DNA from: IGN2 sp964639955
GTDB taxonomy: Bacteria; Bacteroidota; Ignavibacteria; Ignavibacteriales; Ignavibacteriaceae
Direction of reading: 5' to 3'
Assembly: GCA_964639955.1 (NCBI GenBank)
Contig: CAZXGJ010000004.1
Span: forward strand, 1 to 64,000
DNA: 64,000 nt
The notes beneath the pieces are model-generated. The model did not search any database, had not been told where the DNA came from, and saw nothing but the letters and a program-made list of their open reading frames with translations. A program made the position numbers and the translations under genes. Positions 9,547-17,651 of the stretch are shown one piece after another. The stretch's first letter is position 1. The number at the start of each line of letters is the position of its first letter.

Positions 9547-9763
9547 TATCTTTGTCTGAACGGTTCAGATCGTCATCGGGGTCAATTTCCCTGAATTCAG
9601 CTTCCTCGATATTTTCGAAGTGCTTCCTGATTTCGTCTTTGTCTTTTTCCCCTCCGTTTACATTTAATTTTGGGCCTGAGGCATAACTCCTTAGAAGCTT
9701 AACCAGCTTTATTATCAGAAATAAAAATATTCCGATAGCAATTAAAAGAATAAACCTGCTCAT
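9539..9763 (-). CDS. Small single-pass membrane protein (DUF4834-like)
   Basis: A 74-residue protein with one N-terminal membrane helix (MSRFILLIAIGIFLFLIIKLVKLL) and a short, highly acidic cytoplasmic tail (EEAEFREIDPDDDL). The layout resembles DUF4834 proteins of Bacteroidota, but this is a by-eye match. It overlaps the kinase gene by 4 bp upstream and the GT9 gene by 8 bp downstream, so it is translationally coupled to both. Function unknown. Confidence 0.75.
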   Translation of the reverse strand: MSRFILLIAIGIFLFLIIKLVKLLRSYASGPKLNVNGGEKDKDEIRKHFENIEEAEFREIDPDDDLNRSDKDNG

Positions 9764-10431
9764 TGCAGCTTACCTGGCTTAGGATTAAAATATTCGGTAA
9801 ACGCACGGTCTTCCCTGAATATCTGCCGGAACAGAAGCTCAAAATCCTCTTCGTTATGAACAAAATCCAATTCGGTAGAATTCACAATTAAAAGCGGTGC
9901 CAAATCGTACCTGAAGAAATAATGGTTGTAGGCTTCGCTTAGCTCTTCAAGATAATTTCTCGATAGTGCCCTTTCAATTTTCCGGTTCCGCGACTTAATA
10001 TTATGCATCAGCCTTTCGGTGCTTGCCTGCAGGTAAACAATCAGGTCGGGCTTGCGTAAATTTCTTGCCAGCAGCGGGTAAATACTTTCGTAAAGATTAA
10101 GCTCATCTTTGCCCAAATTTAAGTAAGCAAAAATCCTGTCTTTATCGAATAAGTAATCGCTTACAGAATAATTTGTGAACAGCTCATCCTGTATGAGTTC
10201 CTGCTGCTGCTTAAAACGGTTGATTAAAAAAAACATTTGCGTTTGAAAAGCGTATCTCTTCCTGTCAGTATAAAATTTTTCAAGGAAGGGATTGTTATCG
10301 AATTGTTCCAGTATAAGTCTTGCATCAAGCCTTTCACTGAGTCGTTTTGCAAGGCTTGTTTTGCCGGCTCCGATTACCCCTTCAACAGCGATGAATCTTA
10401 ATTCGTTATTGTTCAGATTCCCGTTCATCAT
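9760..10431 (-). CDS. Deoxynucleoside kinase
   Basis: A 223-residue deoxynucleoside kinase of the dCK/dGK family, salvaging deoxynucleosides to monophosphates. The P-loop is GVIGAGKTS (residues ~18-26). The substrate-site segment is SDYLFDKDRIFA, with the family Asp/Arg pair, and the LID region is RNRKIER. It overlaps folK by 4 bp (ATGA) upstream and the small membrane protein by 4 bp downstream. A kinase next to folK is a layout I associate with this part of the tree. Substrate specificity (dA, dG or broader) is not resolved. Confidence 0.88.
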   Translation of the reverse strand: MMNGNLNNNELRFIAVEGVIGAGKTSLAKRLSERLDARLILEQFDNNPFLEKFYTDRKRYAFQTQMFFLINRFKQQQELIQDELFTNYSVSDYLFDKDRIFAYLNLGKDELNLYESIYPLLARNLRKPDLIVYLQASTERLMHNIKSRNRKIERALSRNYLEELSEAYNHYFFRYDLAPLLIVNSTELDFVHNEEDFELLFRQIFREDRAFTEYFNPKPGKLQ

Positions 10432-10931
10432 ACAAGAACTTTATGTGGAATTTTTCTTATTATATATTTTCTGCTGTCTGCTAAAACCAAATTACAAATT
10501 TTTTTGTTTAATACCGGATGAACAAATTCCGGTGCCACTTCACAAAGAGGGACCAGGACAAAATCCCTGTTAAGAATATCTTTGTGCGGAATTGTCAGAT
10601 ATTCATCATTTAAAACCAGACTGCCGTAAAATAATATATCCAGGTCAATTTCTCTCGGTCCCCATTTAATATTCTTTTTCCTGCCAACCTGCACTTCAAT
10701 ATTTTTAAGAAAGTTAAACAAATCTACCGGAGAACGCTGAGTGCTGATTTTACATACGGCATTGAAAAAATTTTCCTGGTTCAATTCTCCATAGGGTACA
10801 GTTTCGTAAACAGAAGATACTTCAACAACGTCGGAATAAAAATCCCGGTCGATCAGCTCAACAGCCAGATCAATATTGTTGATCTGAACACCCAGGTTTG
10901 AACCAAGACCAATATAAGCTTTGGTTTTAAT
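10428..10931 (-). CDS. folK: HPPK (FolK) with apparent ATT start
   Basis: 6-hydroxymethyl-7,8-dihydropterin pyrophosphokinase of folate synthesis. The first ATG/GTG/TTG in frame is a TTG at 10784, which would delete the essential N-terminus. Upstream codons in the same frame read KTKAYIGLGSNLG, the hallmark HPPK opening, and continue through VSSVYETVPYGELNQENFFNAV with no gap. The frame stays open up to a stop inside the end of folB. The best start is ATT at 10931 (I/M-KTKAYIGLGS), giving 167 residues, the normal length. Catalytic-loop residues GPREIDLDILFY are intact. It follows folB by 13 bp and overlaps the deoxynucleoside kinase by 4 bp. Confidence 0.88.
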   Translation of the reverse strand: MKTKAYIGLGSNLGVQINNIDLAVELIDRDFYSDVVEVSSVYETVPYGELNQENFFNAVCKISTQRSPVDLFNFLKNIEVQVGRKKNIKWGPREIDLDILFYGSLVLNDEYLTIPHKDILNRDFVLVPLCEVAPEFVHPVLNKKICNLVLADSRKYIIRKIPHKVLV

Positions 10932-10944
10932 AAAAAATGCCCGT

Positions 10945-11316
10945 TTATTTTAATTCTGTTCTGTCTTTTATTATTTCAGCTTCAACGCAATCAACAACAC
11001 CTCCAAGAGGCGGATTGTTTTTTCTCAATCTCACGCTAACTTTATTTATCCTGCTGAAGTTTTTCAACAGTCCTTCGGCTATTTCAGAAGCAAGCGCTTC
11101 AATAAGGTAATATTTTTGCTCAAGAATAATTTTATTCATAAATGAATAGACCTCATAATAATCTACTGTTTTATTAAGGTCGTCTGCTTCTGCGGCTTCA
11201 GAAAAATCCATATAAATATCCACATCGGCTTCAAACTTTCCGCCAACATTCTGCTCTTCGGTGCTTACGCCATGATAGCCATAAAAAGCGGCGTTTTTAA
11301 TTCGTATAATATTCAT
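10945..11316 (-). CDS. folB: Dihydroneopterin aldolase
   Basis: A 123-residue FolB, which converts dihydroneopterin to 6-hydroxymethyl-dihydropterin and glycolaldehyde. Family signatures are FYGYHGVSTEEQNVGGKF near residue 11 (active-site Tyr/His/Glu region) and VSVRLRKNNPP near 95 (containing the catalytic Lys). It lies directly upstream of folK, the next step of the pathway, so this is a two-gene folate unit followed by the deoxynucleoside kinase. Confidence 0.95.
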   Translation of the reverse strand: MNIIRIKNAAFYGYHGVSTEEQNVGGKFEADVDIYMDFSEAAEADDLNKTVDYYEVYSFMNKIILEQKYYLIEALASEIAEGLLKNFSRINKVSVRLRKNNPPLGGVVDCVEAEIIKDRTELK

Positions 11317-11379
11317 GATAAAATAATTGCTATTTACAGTGCAAAATTAAACATTTAATAGAAAATCTTACTTTGATTT

Positions 11380-12318
11380 TTATTTACCTGAAGCTTTAAT
11401 TTCAGCTTTTTTTAATAAAGAATCCTTCCTGAGCTTAATGAAATTACCAAGATTTGCCCAAAAGACACCGGTTAATACCATTGCCGAGCCTGCAAAATGA
11501 TTAAACGATAACTGTTCTTCGTAAAACAGAAAGCCAAGTATTAAGGCAACAATGGGTGTTATAAAAGCAATAAGCGAAAGTATTACCAGGTTTAACTTTT
11601 TAATCAACCAATAAAATGAAGTAAAGGTGATGACACTGCCGAAGAATGAAAGATAAAGGATAGATAAAACAGCATTTTCATCCATTCTTATTTTTGACAT
11701 ATCCTCTGTGAAGAAAGCAATTACTACCATAGAAATTCCAGCAATTACCATGGGTATAAAATTCATAGAAAGCGGATGAAGATGATGCCCGAATTTTTTT
11801 ATGGAAACTGCAAACCATGCCTGCATAACACCGCTTATAACTATAGCTATCATCCCTTTGATGTAATCTGTAAGATCGCCTGTAAAAGAATCATAAAAAA
11901 TTACCAGTATCCCGGAAAAGCCAAGAACCGTTCCAAAAATTTTATAGAAACCGATTGCCTCAGATGGTAATCTTAGATAAGAAAAAATAACAACTACAAA
12001 AGGATAAACTGCAAACAAAACTGCAGCCATACCCGAGGGAACGAATTGCTCTGCCCAGTAAACAAGCCCAAACGGAATAACAAAGGAAAAAAATCCCATA
12101 AGAAAATAAAGCCGGAGTGCAACTTTATCGGTCTGTAAAGGAATCTTCTTTATCTTCATCAAAAGCCAGATAAATAGAGAAGCAAAAGAAAATCTTACAC
12201 CGGCAGAAAAAATAGGAGTTAGTGATTCGAGCCCGTATCGGATAGCAAGCCAGGTTGAGCCCCATATTATACACAGCAGCGCGTAAATAAGCGCAACTTT
12301 TAATGCAGATCCGCTCAA
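11380..12318 (-). CDS. EamA/DMT-family transporter
   Basis: A 312-residue drug/metabolite transporter with about ten membrane helices in two EamA repeats (repeat 1 from ~10, repeat 2 from ~155). Motifs include IIWGSTWLAIRYGLE near the N-terminus and GSVITFTSFYWLIKKL in repeat 2. It is inner-membrane and probably exports a small metabolite or amino acid; the substrate is unknown. The start is TTG at 12318, overlapping the TGA of pgeF (TTGA, 4 bp), so translation is coupled. Confidence 0.88.
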   Translation of the reverse strand: MSGSALKVALIYALLCIIWGSTWLAIRYGLESLTPIFSAGVRFSFASLFIWLLMKIKKIPLQTDKVALRLYFLMGFFSFVIPFGLVYWAEQFVPSGMAAVLFAVYPFVVVIFSYLRLPSEAIGFYKIFGTVLGFSGILVIFYDSFTGDLTDYIKGMIAIVISGVMQAWFAVSIKKFGHHLHPLSMNFIPMVIAGISMVVIAFFTEDMSKIRMDENAVLSILYLSFFGSVITFTSFYWLIKKLNLVILSLIAFITPIVALILGFLFYEEQLSFNHFAGSAMVLTGVFWANLGNFIKLRKDSLLKKAEIKASGK

Positions 12319-13055
12319 CTTTTACCTTTCATTGCTATTATCCCTATTGCACGCCCTGCTGTTGAACCATCTCTGCGATATGAGTGTAAAAGAGAATTAT
12401 ATTCATAAGTACACAATTTTGAAACCTGAATATTATTTTTATGAACACCGGCTTCCAGAAGCGTCTGTAAATTAATTCCTCTTAAATCAAGGAAGCATTT
12501 GCCGTTTTTTCTTTTAACGAACCCGGCATCAAAACGGTCAGCTACTTCTTCTCCGACCTCGTAATTAACCTGAGAAATTGAAGGACCTATATAACATGTT
12601 AAATCTTCAACATGTAGTTTGAACTCATCCCGGAGCCTGGTTAAAGTTTTTTTTAATATATTTTTCTCAGTGCTTCGCCAGCCGGAATGAACTGCAGCAA
12701 TCACCTTTCTTTTATTGTCAGATATAAATATCGCCGGACAATCGGCAGAACTGATAATCAGGCCAAGATTTTTTCTTTGCGTGATAAGTGCATCACTTTC
12801 ACCGCAGTTCCCCGGCTGTTCTGTTATTGTAACTTTGTCTTCGTGAACCTGCTTTTGCCAGCTTACTTCATTTGCTTCCAGACCGATTTCCGCCAGGAAA
12901 TGTCTTCTGTTCTCTTCAACTATTTTACTATCATCGCCAACGTTATAAGACATATTAAAGTAATAGGGCGCTTTTCTGTTCAGCCCAACCTTAGTGCTGA
13001 ATGCACACACAATTTCAGAAAATTTATTAAAGATGAAGGGTCTGATTACAAGCAT
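12315..13055 (-). CDS. pgeF: Peptidoglycan editing factor PgeF (YfiH/DUF152)
   Basis: A 246-residue multicopper-oxidase-like laccase-domain protein. The family core is present: SADCPAIFI, then AAVHSGWRSTEKNI (the H-x-G-W-R motif) and CYIGPSISQVNYEVG. Family members remove wrongly incorporated amino acids from muropeptide precursors; some act as purine nucleosidases. It is the first gene of a minus-strand pair with the EamA transporter and is divergent from surE, with a shared 96-bp control region. Confidence 0.9.
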   Translation of the reverse strand: MLVIRPFIFNKFSEIVCAFSTKVGLNRKAPYYFNMSYNVGDDSKIVEENRRHFLAEIGLEANEVSWQKQVHEDKVTITEQPGNCGESDALITQRKNLGLIISSADCPAIFISDNKRKVIAAVHSGWRSTEKNILKKTLTRLRDEFKLHVEDLTCYIGPSISQVNYEVGEEVADRFDAGFVKRKNGKCFLDLRGINLQTLLEAGVHKNNIQVSKLCTYEYNSLLHSYRRDGSTAGRAIGIIAMKGKS

Positions 13056-13151
13056 GTGGAAATATTTTTCCCGGTTTTCACCTTAAATTGAGACTGAAAA
13101 CGATTAGTGGTATATTAGCATACAATTTAAACTTAAGTTGAGGTAAATATA

Positions 13152-13931
13152 TTGAAAATATTAGTAACCAATGATGACGGAATAGACTCTGCAGGAATTG
13201 CAGCCCTTTCAGAAGTATTAAAGGAAATTGCCGAAGTAATTATTGTTGCACCGCACGATGAACAAAGTGCAGTCGGGCATGGAATTACGATGAAAATTCC
13301 GTTAAGAGTTTCCAGGTATTTTAAGAACGGAACTTTCTTCGGCTTTGCTGTTGAAGGAACACCGGCAGACTGTGTAAAAATGGGAATAAGGAATATTGCC
13401 GGTGAATTGCCTGACCTGGTAATTTCTGGAATAAACCATGGTTCTAACACAGCTATAAATATTATTTATTCGGGAACAGTATCGGCAGCAAGGGAAGCCG
13501 CAATAATGGATGTACCGGCAATAGCAATTTCGGTTACAAGCCACGAGGCAAGAGATTTTACTTACGCAGCTAAAGTAGCCAAAATGCTTGCAATGAAAGT
13601 TGCCGAACATGGATTGCCCAACGGAACACTCCTGAATGTTAACGTCCCAAATGTTCCGGAAGAAGAAATTTCCGGGATTATGATCACCAAGCAAAGTAAA
13701 GCTAAATGGGATGATATTTACGAAAAACGTATTGACCCTTATGGAAAGGAATATTATTGGTTAACAGGCAAACTTGTTGAAGTTGAATCTGAACCCGATA
13801 CAGATCAAACAGCTGTTAAAAATAATTTTGTTTCAATTACTCCTATTCATTTCGATCTTACAGACTATGAAACATTCGGAAAAATGAAAAGCTGGAACAT
13901 TGAAAAAGTAACAAATGAAAAAATTACCTGA
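13152..13931 (+). CDS. surE: 5'/3'-nucleotidase SurE
   Basis: A 259-residue SurE acid phosphatase acting on nucleoside monophosphates. The metal site is plain: ILVTNDDGID at the start, then the SGINHGSN motif near residue 95 and YSGTVSAAREA after it. The start is TTG at 13152 with GAGG about 9 nt upstream. It is the first gene of a four-gene plus-strand operon (surE, PhzF, VWA-like, comF), with a 17-bp overlap into the next gene. Confidence 0.96.
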   Translation: MKILVTNDDGIDSAGIAALSEVLKEIAEVIIVAPHDEQSAVGHGITMKIPLRVSRYFKNGTFFGFAVEGTPADCVKMGIRNIAGELPDLVISGINHGSNTAINIIYSGTVSAAREAAIMDVPAIAISVTSHEARDFTYAAKVAKMLAMKVAEHGLPNGTLLNVNVPNVPEEEISGIMITKQSKAKWDDIYEKRIDPYGKEYYWLTGKLVEVESEPDTDQTAVKNNFVSITPIHFDLTDYETFGKMKSWNIEKVTNEKIT

Positions 13932-14784
13932 TGTTTATCAAATAGATGCTTTTACCGATCAGCCATTCGGGGGAAATTCAGCCGTGGTAGTTTTTTCCAA
14001 CGATTTGAGCAAAGAAGAAATGCAGTTAATTGCCCGTGAGATGAATGTTTCTGAAACTGCATTTATTTTCAAATCCAGTAAGGCAGATTTTAAATTAAGA
14101 TGGTTCACACCGCAAGTTGAGGTAAAGTTATGCGGTCATGCTACAATCGCATCAATTCATTATTTGCTGGAACGCGGAATTATTAAAGACCGCAGCCAGG
14201 TTTCTTTCGAAACATTATCAGGAATTCTTTCTTGCAAAACTGAAGACAATAGACATTTTATGAATCTTCCTGTTCCTGCGCTTGAAGAGTTTAAAGAAGA
14301 CAAGCAAGCAGTATTAAAAGCACTTTCGATTACCGGGGAAATGGTTGCTGATGAATTTCCTTTCATCATAACCGATAAAAGTTATCTTTTTATCTATATA
14401 AAATCTCTGGAAGAGCTTGGCAAAATAAAACCTGATTTTAGCTTACTAAGAAAATTAACCGGGCAGAACAGTTTTTTTGAAGCTGTTACAGTATTTACCA
14501 CTGAAACCTTTGAGCCGGGCAATACTGCACATCTCCGCTTTTTTGCGCCTTATTTCGGCATCGACGAAGATCCGGTAACAGGTTCTGCGAATGGTCCTTT
14601 GCTTTTAGTGTTAAGATATTTGGATTTCATCGATAAAAAAACTGACGGTAAAACTTTTACATTTGAGCAGGGTGATTTTATCGGCAGGAAAGGAAGAGTA
14701 TATGTAAGCTATTCGGATTCAGAAAACCGGCTTACGATTTCAGGAAAAGCCGTGACGGTATTCAAAGGAGAAATGTCTCTCTGA
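13915..14784 (+). CDS. PhzF-family isomerase
   Basis: A 289-residue PhzF/diaminopimelate-epimerase-fold protein. Motifs are IDAFTDQPFGGNSAVVV (start), MNVSETAFIF (with the family's catalytic Glu), LCGHATIASIHYLL, and DPVTGSANGPLL near 220. Such proteins catalyse isomerisations, as PhzF does in phenazine synthesis, but most members outside phenazine clusters have unknown substrates, and no other phz gene is nearby. It overlaps surE by 17 bp and the next gene by 1 bp (TGATG). Confidence 0.92.
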   Translation: MKKLPDVYQIDAFTDQPFGGNSAVVVFSNDLSKEEMQLIAREMNVSETAFIFKSSKADFKLRWFTPQVEVKLCGHATIASIHYLLERGIIKDRSQVSFETLSGILSCKTEDNRHFMNLPVPALEEFKEDKQAVLKALSITGEMVADEFPFIITDKSYLFIYIKSLEELGKIKPDFSLLRKLTGQNSFFEAVTVFTTETFEPGNTAHLRFFAPYFGIDEDPVTGSANGPLLLVLRYLDFIDKKTDGKTFTFEQGDFIGRKGRVYVSYSDSENRLTISGKAVTVFKGEMSL

Positions 14785-16931
14785 TGTTCGGTTACGAAAA
14801 ATTTAATATCTCACTTTCTTTTAGTATTGGATATCTGCTAATTGCTCTCGTTATCATTGCAGCCTATACATTATTTACTTACCGGTACACGGTACCGCAA
14901 ACCGGTAAAATCACAAGAACCATCTTAATTTCACTCCGGGTATTTGCTCTTGGTTTATTGGTATTCATCATTTTTGAACCCACACTAAATTTAACAAGGA
15001 AGCAAAGTATAACTCCCTTAAACCTGGTTTTTATAGATAACTCCCGGTCTATAACAATTAATGACGGGACCGATCGAAAAGAAAAAACTATACAAACAGT
15101 CGGAACTCTGGCTTCTGCTGAAGACCTAATAAATGCAAAATTTTATTTGTTCGGAAATGATGTTAAGGAAATTTCGGCAGACAGCTTAGCTGAAATTAAT
15201 CTCAACGAAGGTGCAACCAACATCTCCGGCATTTTTAATTGGATTGATAAAAATGAAATTGATGCATCTTCGGTCACCCTGGTAACCGATGGAGTTTTTA
15301 ATACTGGTGATAACCCTTATTACGATGCAATAAAATCAAACATACCTGTTTTTTGCATAGGAATTGGAGATACAACTCAAAAAAGGGATGTCTCCTTAAA
15401 GAAAGTAATTTTCAATGAATTCAATTATGCGGAAACACCAACCACCATTGCAGCTACTATACAGAATACAGGATTTGCAGGAGAGGAAGCTACGGTTTCA
15501 TTTTTTGAAAATGATAGTTTCATTTCATCACAGAAAATAAAATTAAGTAATGCCGGAATCCAGAATGTAAATTTTAATTATACGCCGGCTTCGAGCGGGG
15601 AGAAAAAATTAACTGTTATTATTTCAGATATGGATGGAGAGTTCACTAATTCAAATAATAAAAAAGTATTTTATATAAATGTTCTATCGAATAAAATAAA
15701 AGTGTTGCTGCTTGCAAGCAGCCCTTCAGCGGATTTATCGTTTATTAAAAATGCTTTAAAGAAAGATAAAAACTTAACTGTTAACTCCATTACCCGAATT
15801 TCAGCAAACAGGTTTTTGGAAGATTTTATTAACAGTCTGCCTGACAGTGCAGATGTTTTTTTTCTTATTGGCTTCCCTTCGAAAGATACACCGGAGGAAT
15901 TATGGCTGCGTGTACAGGATCTTATAAAAATTAAAAAAGTTCCTTACTTCCTGATAGTTTCATCAAATACAAGCCTTAGTAGAATTGAAAATTTACAAAG
16001 TGAACTTTCGTTTACGTTGGGTCAGTTACTTAGTGGATATAAACAAGTTCAACCAGAGATTACACCCGGCAATTTTAATCATCCCATACTTCAGCACAGC
16101 ACAGCAAGTACTTCAGAATCCTGGAACCAGCTTCCGCCGGTTTTGCAAATGAATACCATCTTTCTTCCTAAACCTGAGAGTAAGGTATTGACAAATATAA
16201 AAATCAACAACAAGCCTGTTACTTCACCGCTCTTATTGATAAGAAATTTCAGCGGAAGGAAATCGGTAACCTTGCTTGCACAGGATATCTGGCGCTGGAA
16301 ACTTCAGACGGCACTCAAAAAGTCAGACTTGTTCGACAGCTTTATAATTAATTCCTTAAGATGGCTTAACACGGCAGATGAAACGCAAAGAATAAAAATA
16401 AAAACCTCAAAGCGAAATTATTCTTTAGGAGAAAGAATTGAATTTACAGCACAGGTATTGGATGAATCCTTAAACCCGGTTCCGGATGCAGAAATCAAAG
16501 TTAGAATTAAAGCCGAGGAAAATTCTTACGAAACTGAATTGCAATCCCTCGGGGCAGGAATTTATGAAGGCACAATTAGTATAAACGAGACGGGCGATTT
16601 CATATTTGAGGCTGAAATTCTTCGCGATGAAATTTTATTGGGCACAGATAAAGGCAGCTTTAATATTGGTGAAATCGATATTGAAATGCTCGAGCCGCTG
16701 ATGAATTATAATTTACTTCGCCTAATTGCAGATGAAACCGGAGGTGAAATGTATTTTCCGGAGGATTACCGGAGTTTATTGGAAAAATTGAACGATATTA
16801 CCCGGTCTTCGCACAAAGAAAAAATCATAACTTCAGAGTTAAGATTGTGGTCGGATGAATGGCTTTTAATTATCTCCATTGCTCTTCTATCCCTTGAATG
16901 GTTTATACGGAAAAGAACCGGCTTATTATAA
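14784..16931 (+). CDS. Large membrane protein with VWA-like domain
   Basis: A 715-residue protein with two N-terminal membrane helices (ISLSFSIGYLLIALVIIAAY, and ISLRVFALGLLVFIIFEP) and one near the C-terminus (LLIISIALLSLEWFI). After the helices comes a VWA-like strand NLVFIDNSRSITINDG, holding a D-x-S-x-S metal-site motif, then VTLVTDGVFNTGDNP. Two Ig-like segments follow (about residues 210-300 and 540-620). Bacteroidota relatives are annotated as VWA or glutamine-amidotransferase-like membrane proteins, some near Bat/moxR clusters. Role unknown; possibly an envelope scaffold or sensor with a large periplasmic part. It overlaps the PhzF gene by 1 bp. Confidence 0.75.
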   Translation: MFGYEKFNISLSFSIGYLLIALVIIAAYTLFTYRYTVPQTGKITRTILISLRVFALGLLVFIIFEPTLNLTRKQSITPLNLVFIDNSRSITINDGTDRKEKTIQTVGTLASAEDLINAKFYLFGNDVKEISADSLAEINLNEGATNISGIFNWIDKNEIDASSVTLVTDGVFNTGDNPYYDAIKSNIPVFCIGIGDTTQKRDVSLKKVIFNEFNYAETPTTIAATIQNTGFAGEEATVSFFENDSFISSQKIKLSNAGIQNVNFNYTPASSGEKKLTVIISDMDGEFTNSNNKKVFYINVLSNKIKVLLLASSPSADLSFIKNALKKDKNLTVNSITRISANRFLEDFINSLPDSADVFFLIGFPSKDTPEELWLRVQDLIKIKKVPYFLIVSSNTSLSRIENLQSELSFTLGQLLSGYKQVQPEITPGNFNHPILQHSTASTSESWNQLPPVLQMNTIFLPKPESKVLTNIKINNKPVTSPLLLIRNFSGRKSVTLLAQDIWRWKLQTALKKSDLFDSFIINSLRWLNTADETQRIKIKTSKRNYSLGERIEFTAQVLDESLNPVPDAEIKVRIKAEENSYETELQSLGAGIYEGTISINETGDFIFEAEILRDEILLGTDKGSFNIGEIDIEMLEPLMNYNLLRLIADETGGEMYFPEDYRSLLEKLNDITRSSHKEKIITSELRLWSDEWLLIISIALLSLEWFIRKRTGLL

Positions 16932-16959
16932 AAATATTTTTTACAGGAACCGTTTCATC

Positions 16960-17646
16960 TTGAAATCAGTATTTTACTACCTGCTTGATTTTTTCCTGCC
17001 GCAATACTGCACCGGCTGCAATAAAAAACTAAAAGCAGGTGAGCCACAAATTTGCAGCGACTGCCTTGACGAAATTTTTAATGCCACTCCTGAAAGAATT
17101 GAACGGGAATTTGACAGAAAATTCAGGCAGAACGGCTATATATCGGATTTTTTTTCACCTTACGTTTTTGAAAGTGAAGGGATACTTCAAAATGTAATTC
17201 ATTCAATTAAGTACAATAAAAAATTCCTTGCCGGCAAATTGCTTGGTAGTAAAATTGCAAACGCTGCTAAAGATAAACTTACCAGCTGGGAGATAAACTT
17301 GATAATACCGGTTCCGCTGCATCAGCTTAAAAAAGCAGAAAGAGGTTATAATCAGTCAGAATATATCGCAAAAGGATTAAGTAAAGCCTTAAGCACAGCA
17401 TATTCCGGCAGTGCAATAAAACGTACACGTTTTACCGAATCCCAGACCAAACTTGATATGAAGCAAAGAGAAATAAATGTTGACGGCGCATTCAGAGTTA
17501 AGAGTAAGAAGAAAGTTGAAGGAAAGAACATTCTCCTGGTAGATGATGTCATAACAACCGGTTCAACTATAAATGAATGTGCAAAAGTGTTAAAAGAGAA
17601 TGGTGCGGAAAAAATCTTCGCCTGCTCAGCTGCTATTGCACAATGA
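16960..17646 (+). CDS. comF: ComF-family phosphoribosyltransferase
   Basis: A 228-residue ComF/GntX protein. The N-terminus has a four-cysteine zinc motif (YCTGCNKKL and ICSDCLDE), and the C-terminus has a PRPP-binding loop (ILLVDDVITTGSTINEC). It is linked to natural transformation in competent bacteria and to DNA uptake or repair elsewhere. I chose the TTG at 16960, preceded by AGGA, rather than an upstream in-frame start at 16879 that would overlap the VWA gene by 53 bp. It is the last gene of its operon and converges on argS, with 5 bp between. Confidence 0.88.
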   Translation: MKSVFYYLLDFFLPQYCTGCNKKLKAGEPQICSDCLDEIFNATPERIEREFDRKFRQNGYISDFFSPYVFESEGILQNVIHSIKYNKKFLAGKLLGSKIANAAKDKLTSWEINLIIPVPLHQLKKAERGYNQSEYIAKGLSKALSTAYSGSAIKRTRFTESQTKLDMKQREINVDGAFRVKSKKKVEGKNILLVDDVITTGSTINECAKVLKENGAEKIFACSAAIAQ

Positions 17647-17651
17647 AGCAG

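Noticed and set aside
10428..10784. folK starting at TTG 10784
   Set aside because: It would remove the conserved HPPK opening, which is encoded intact upstream.
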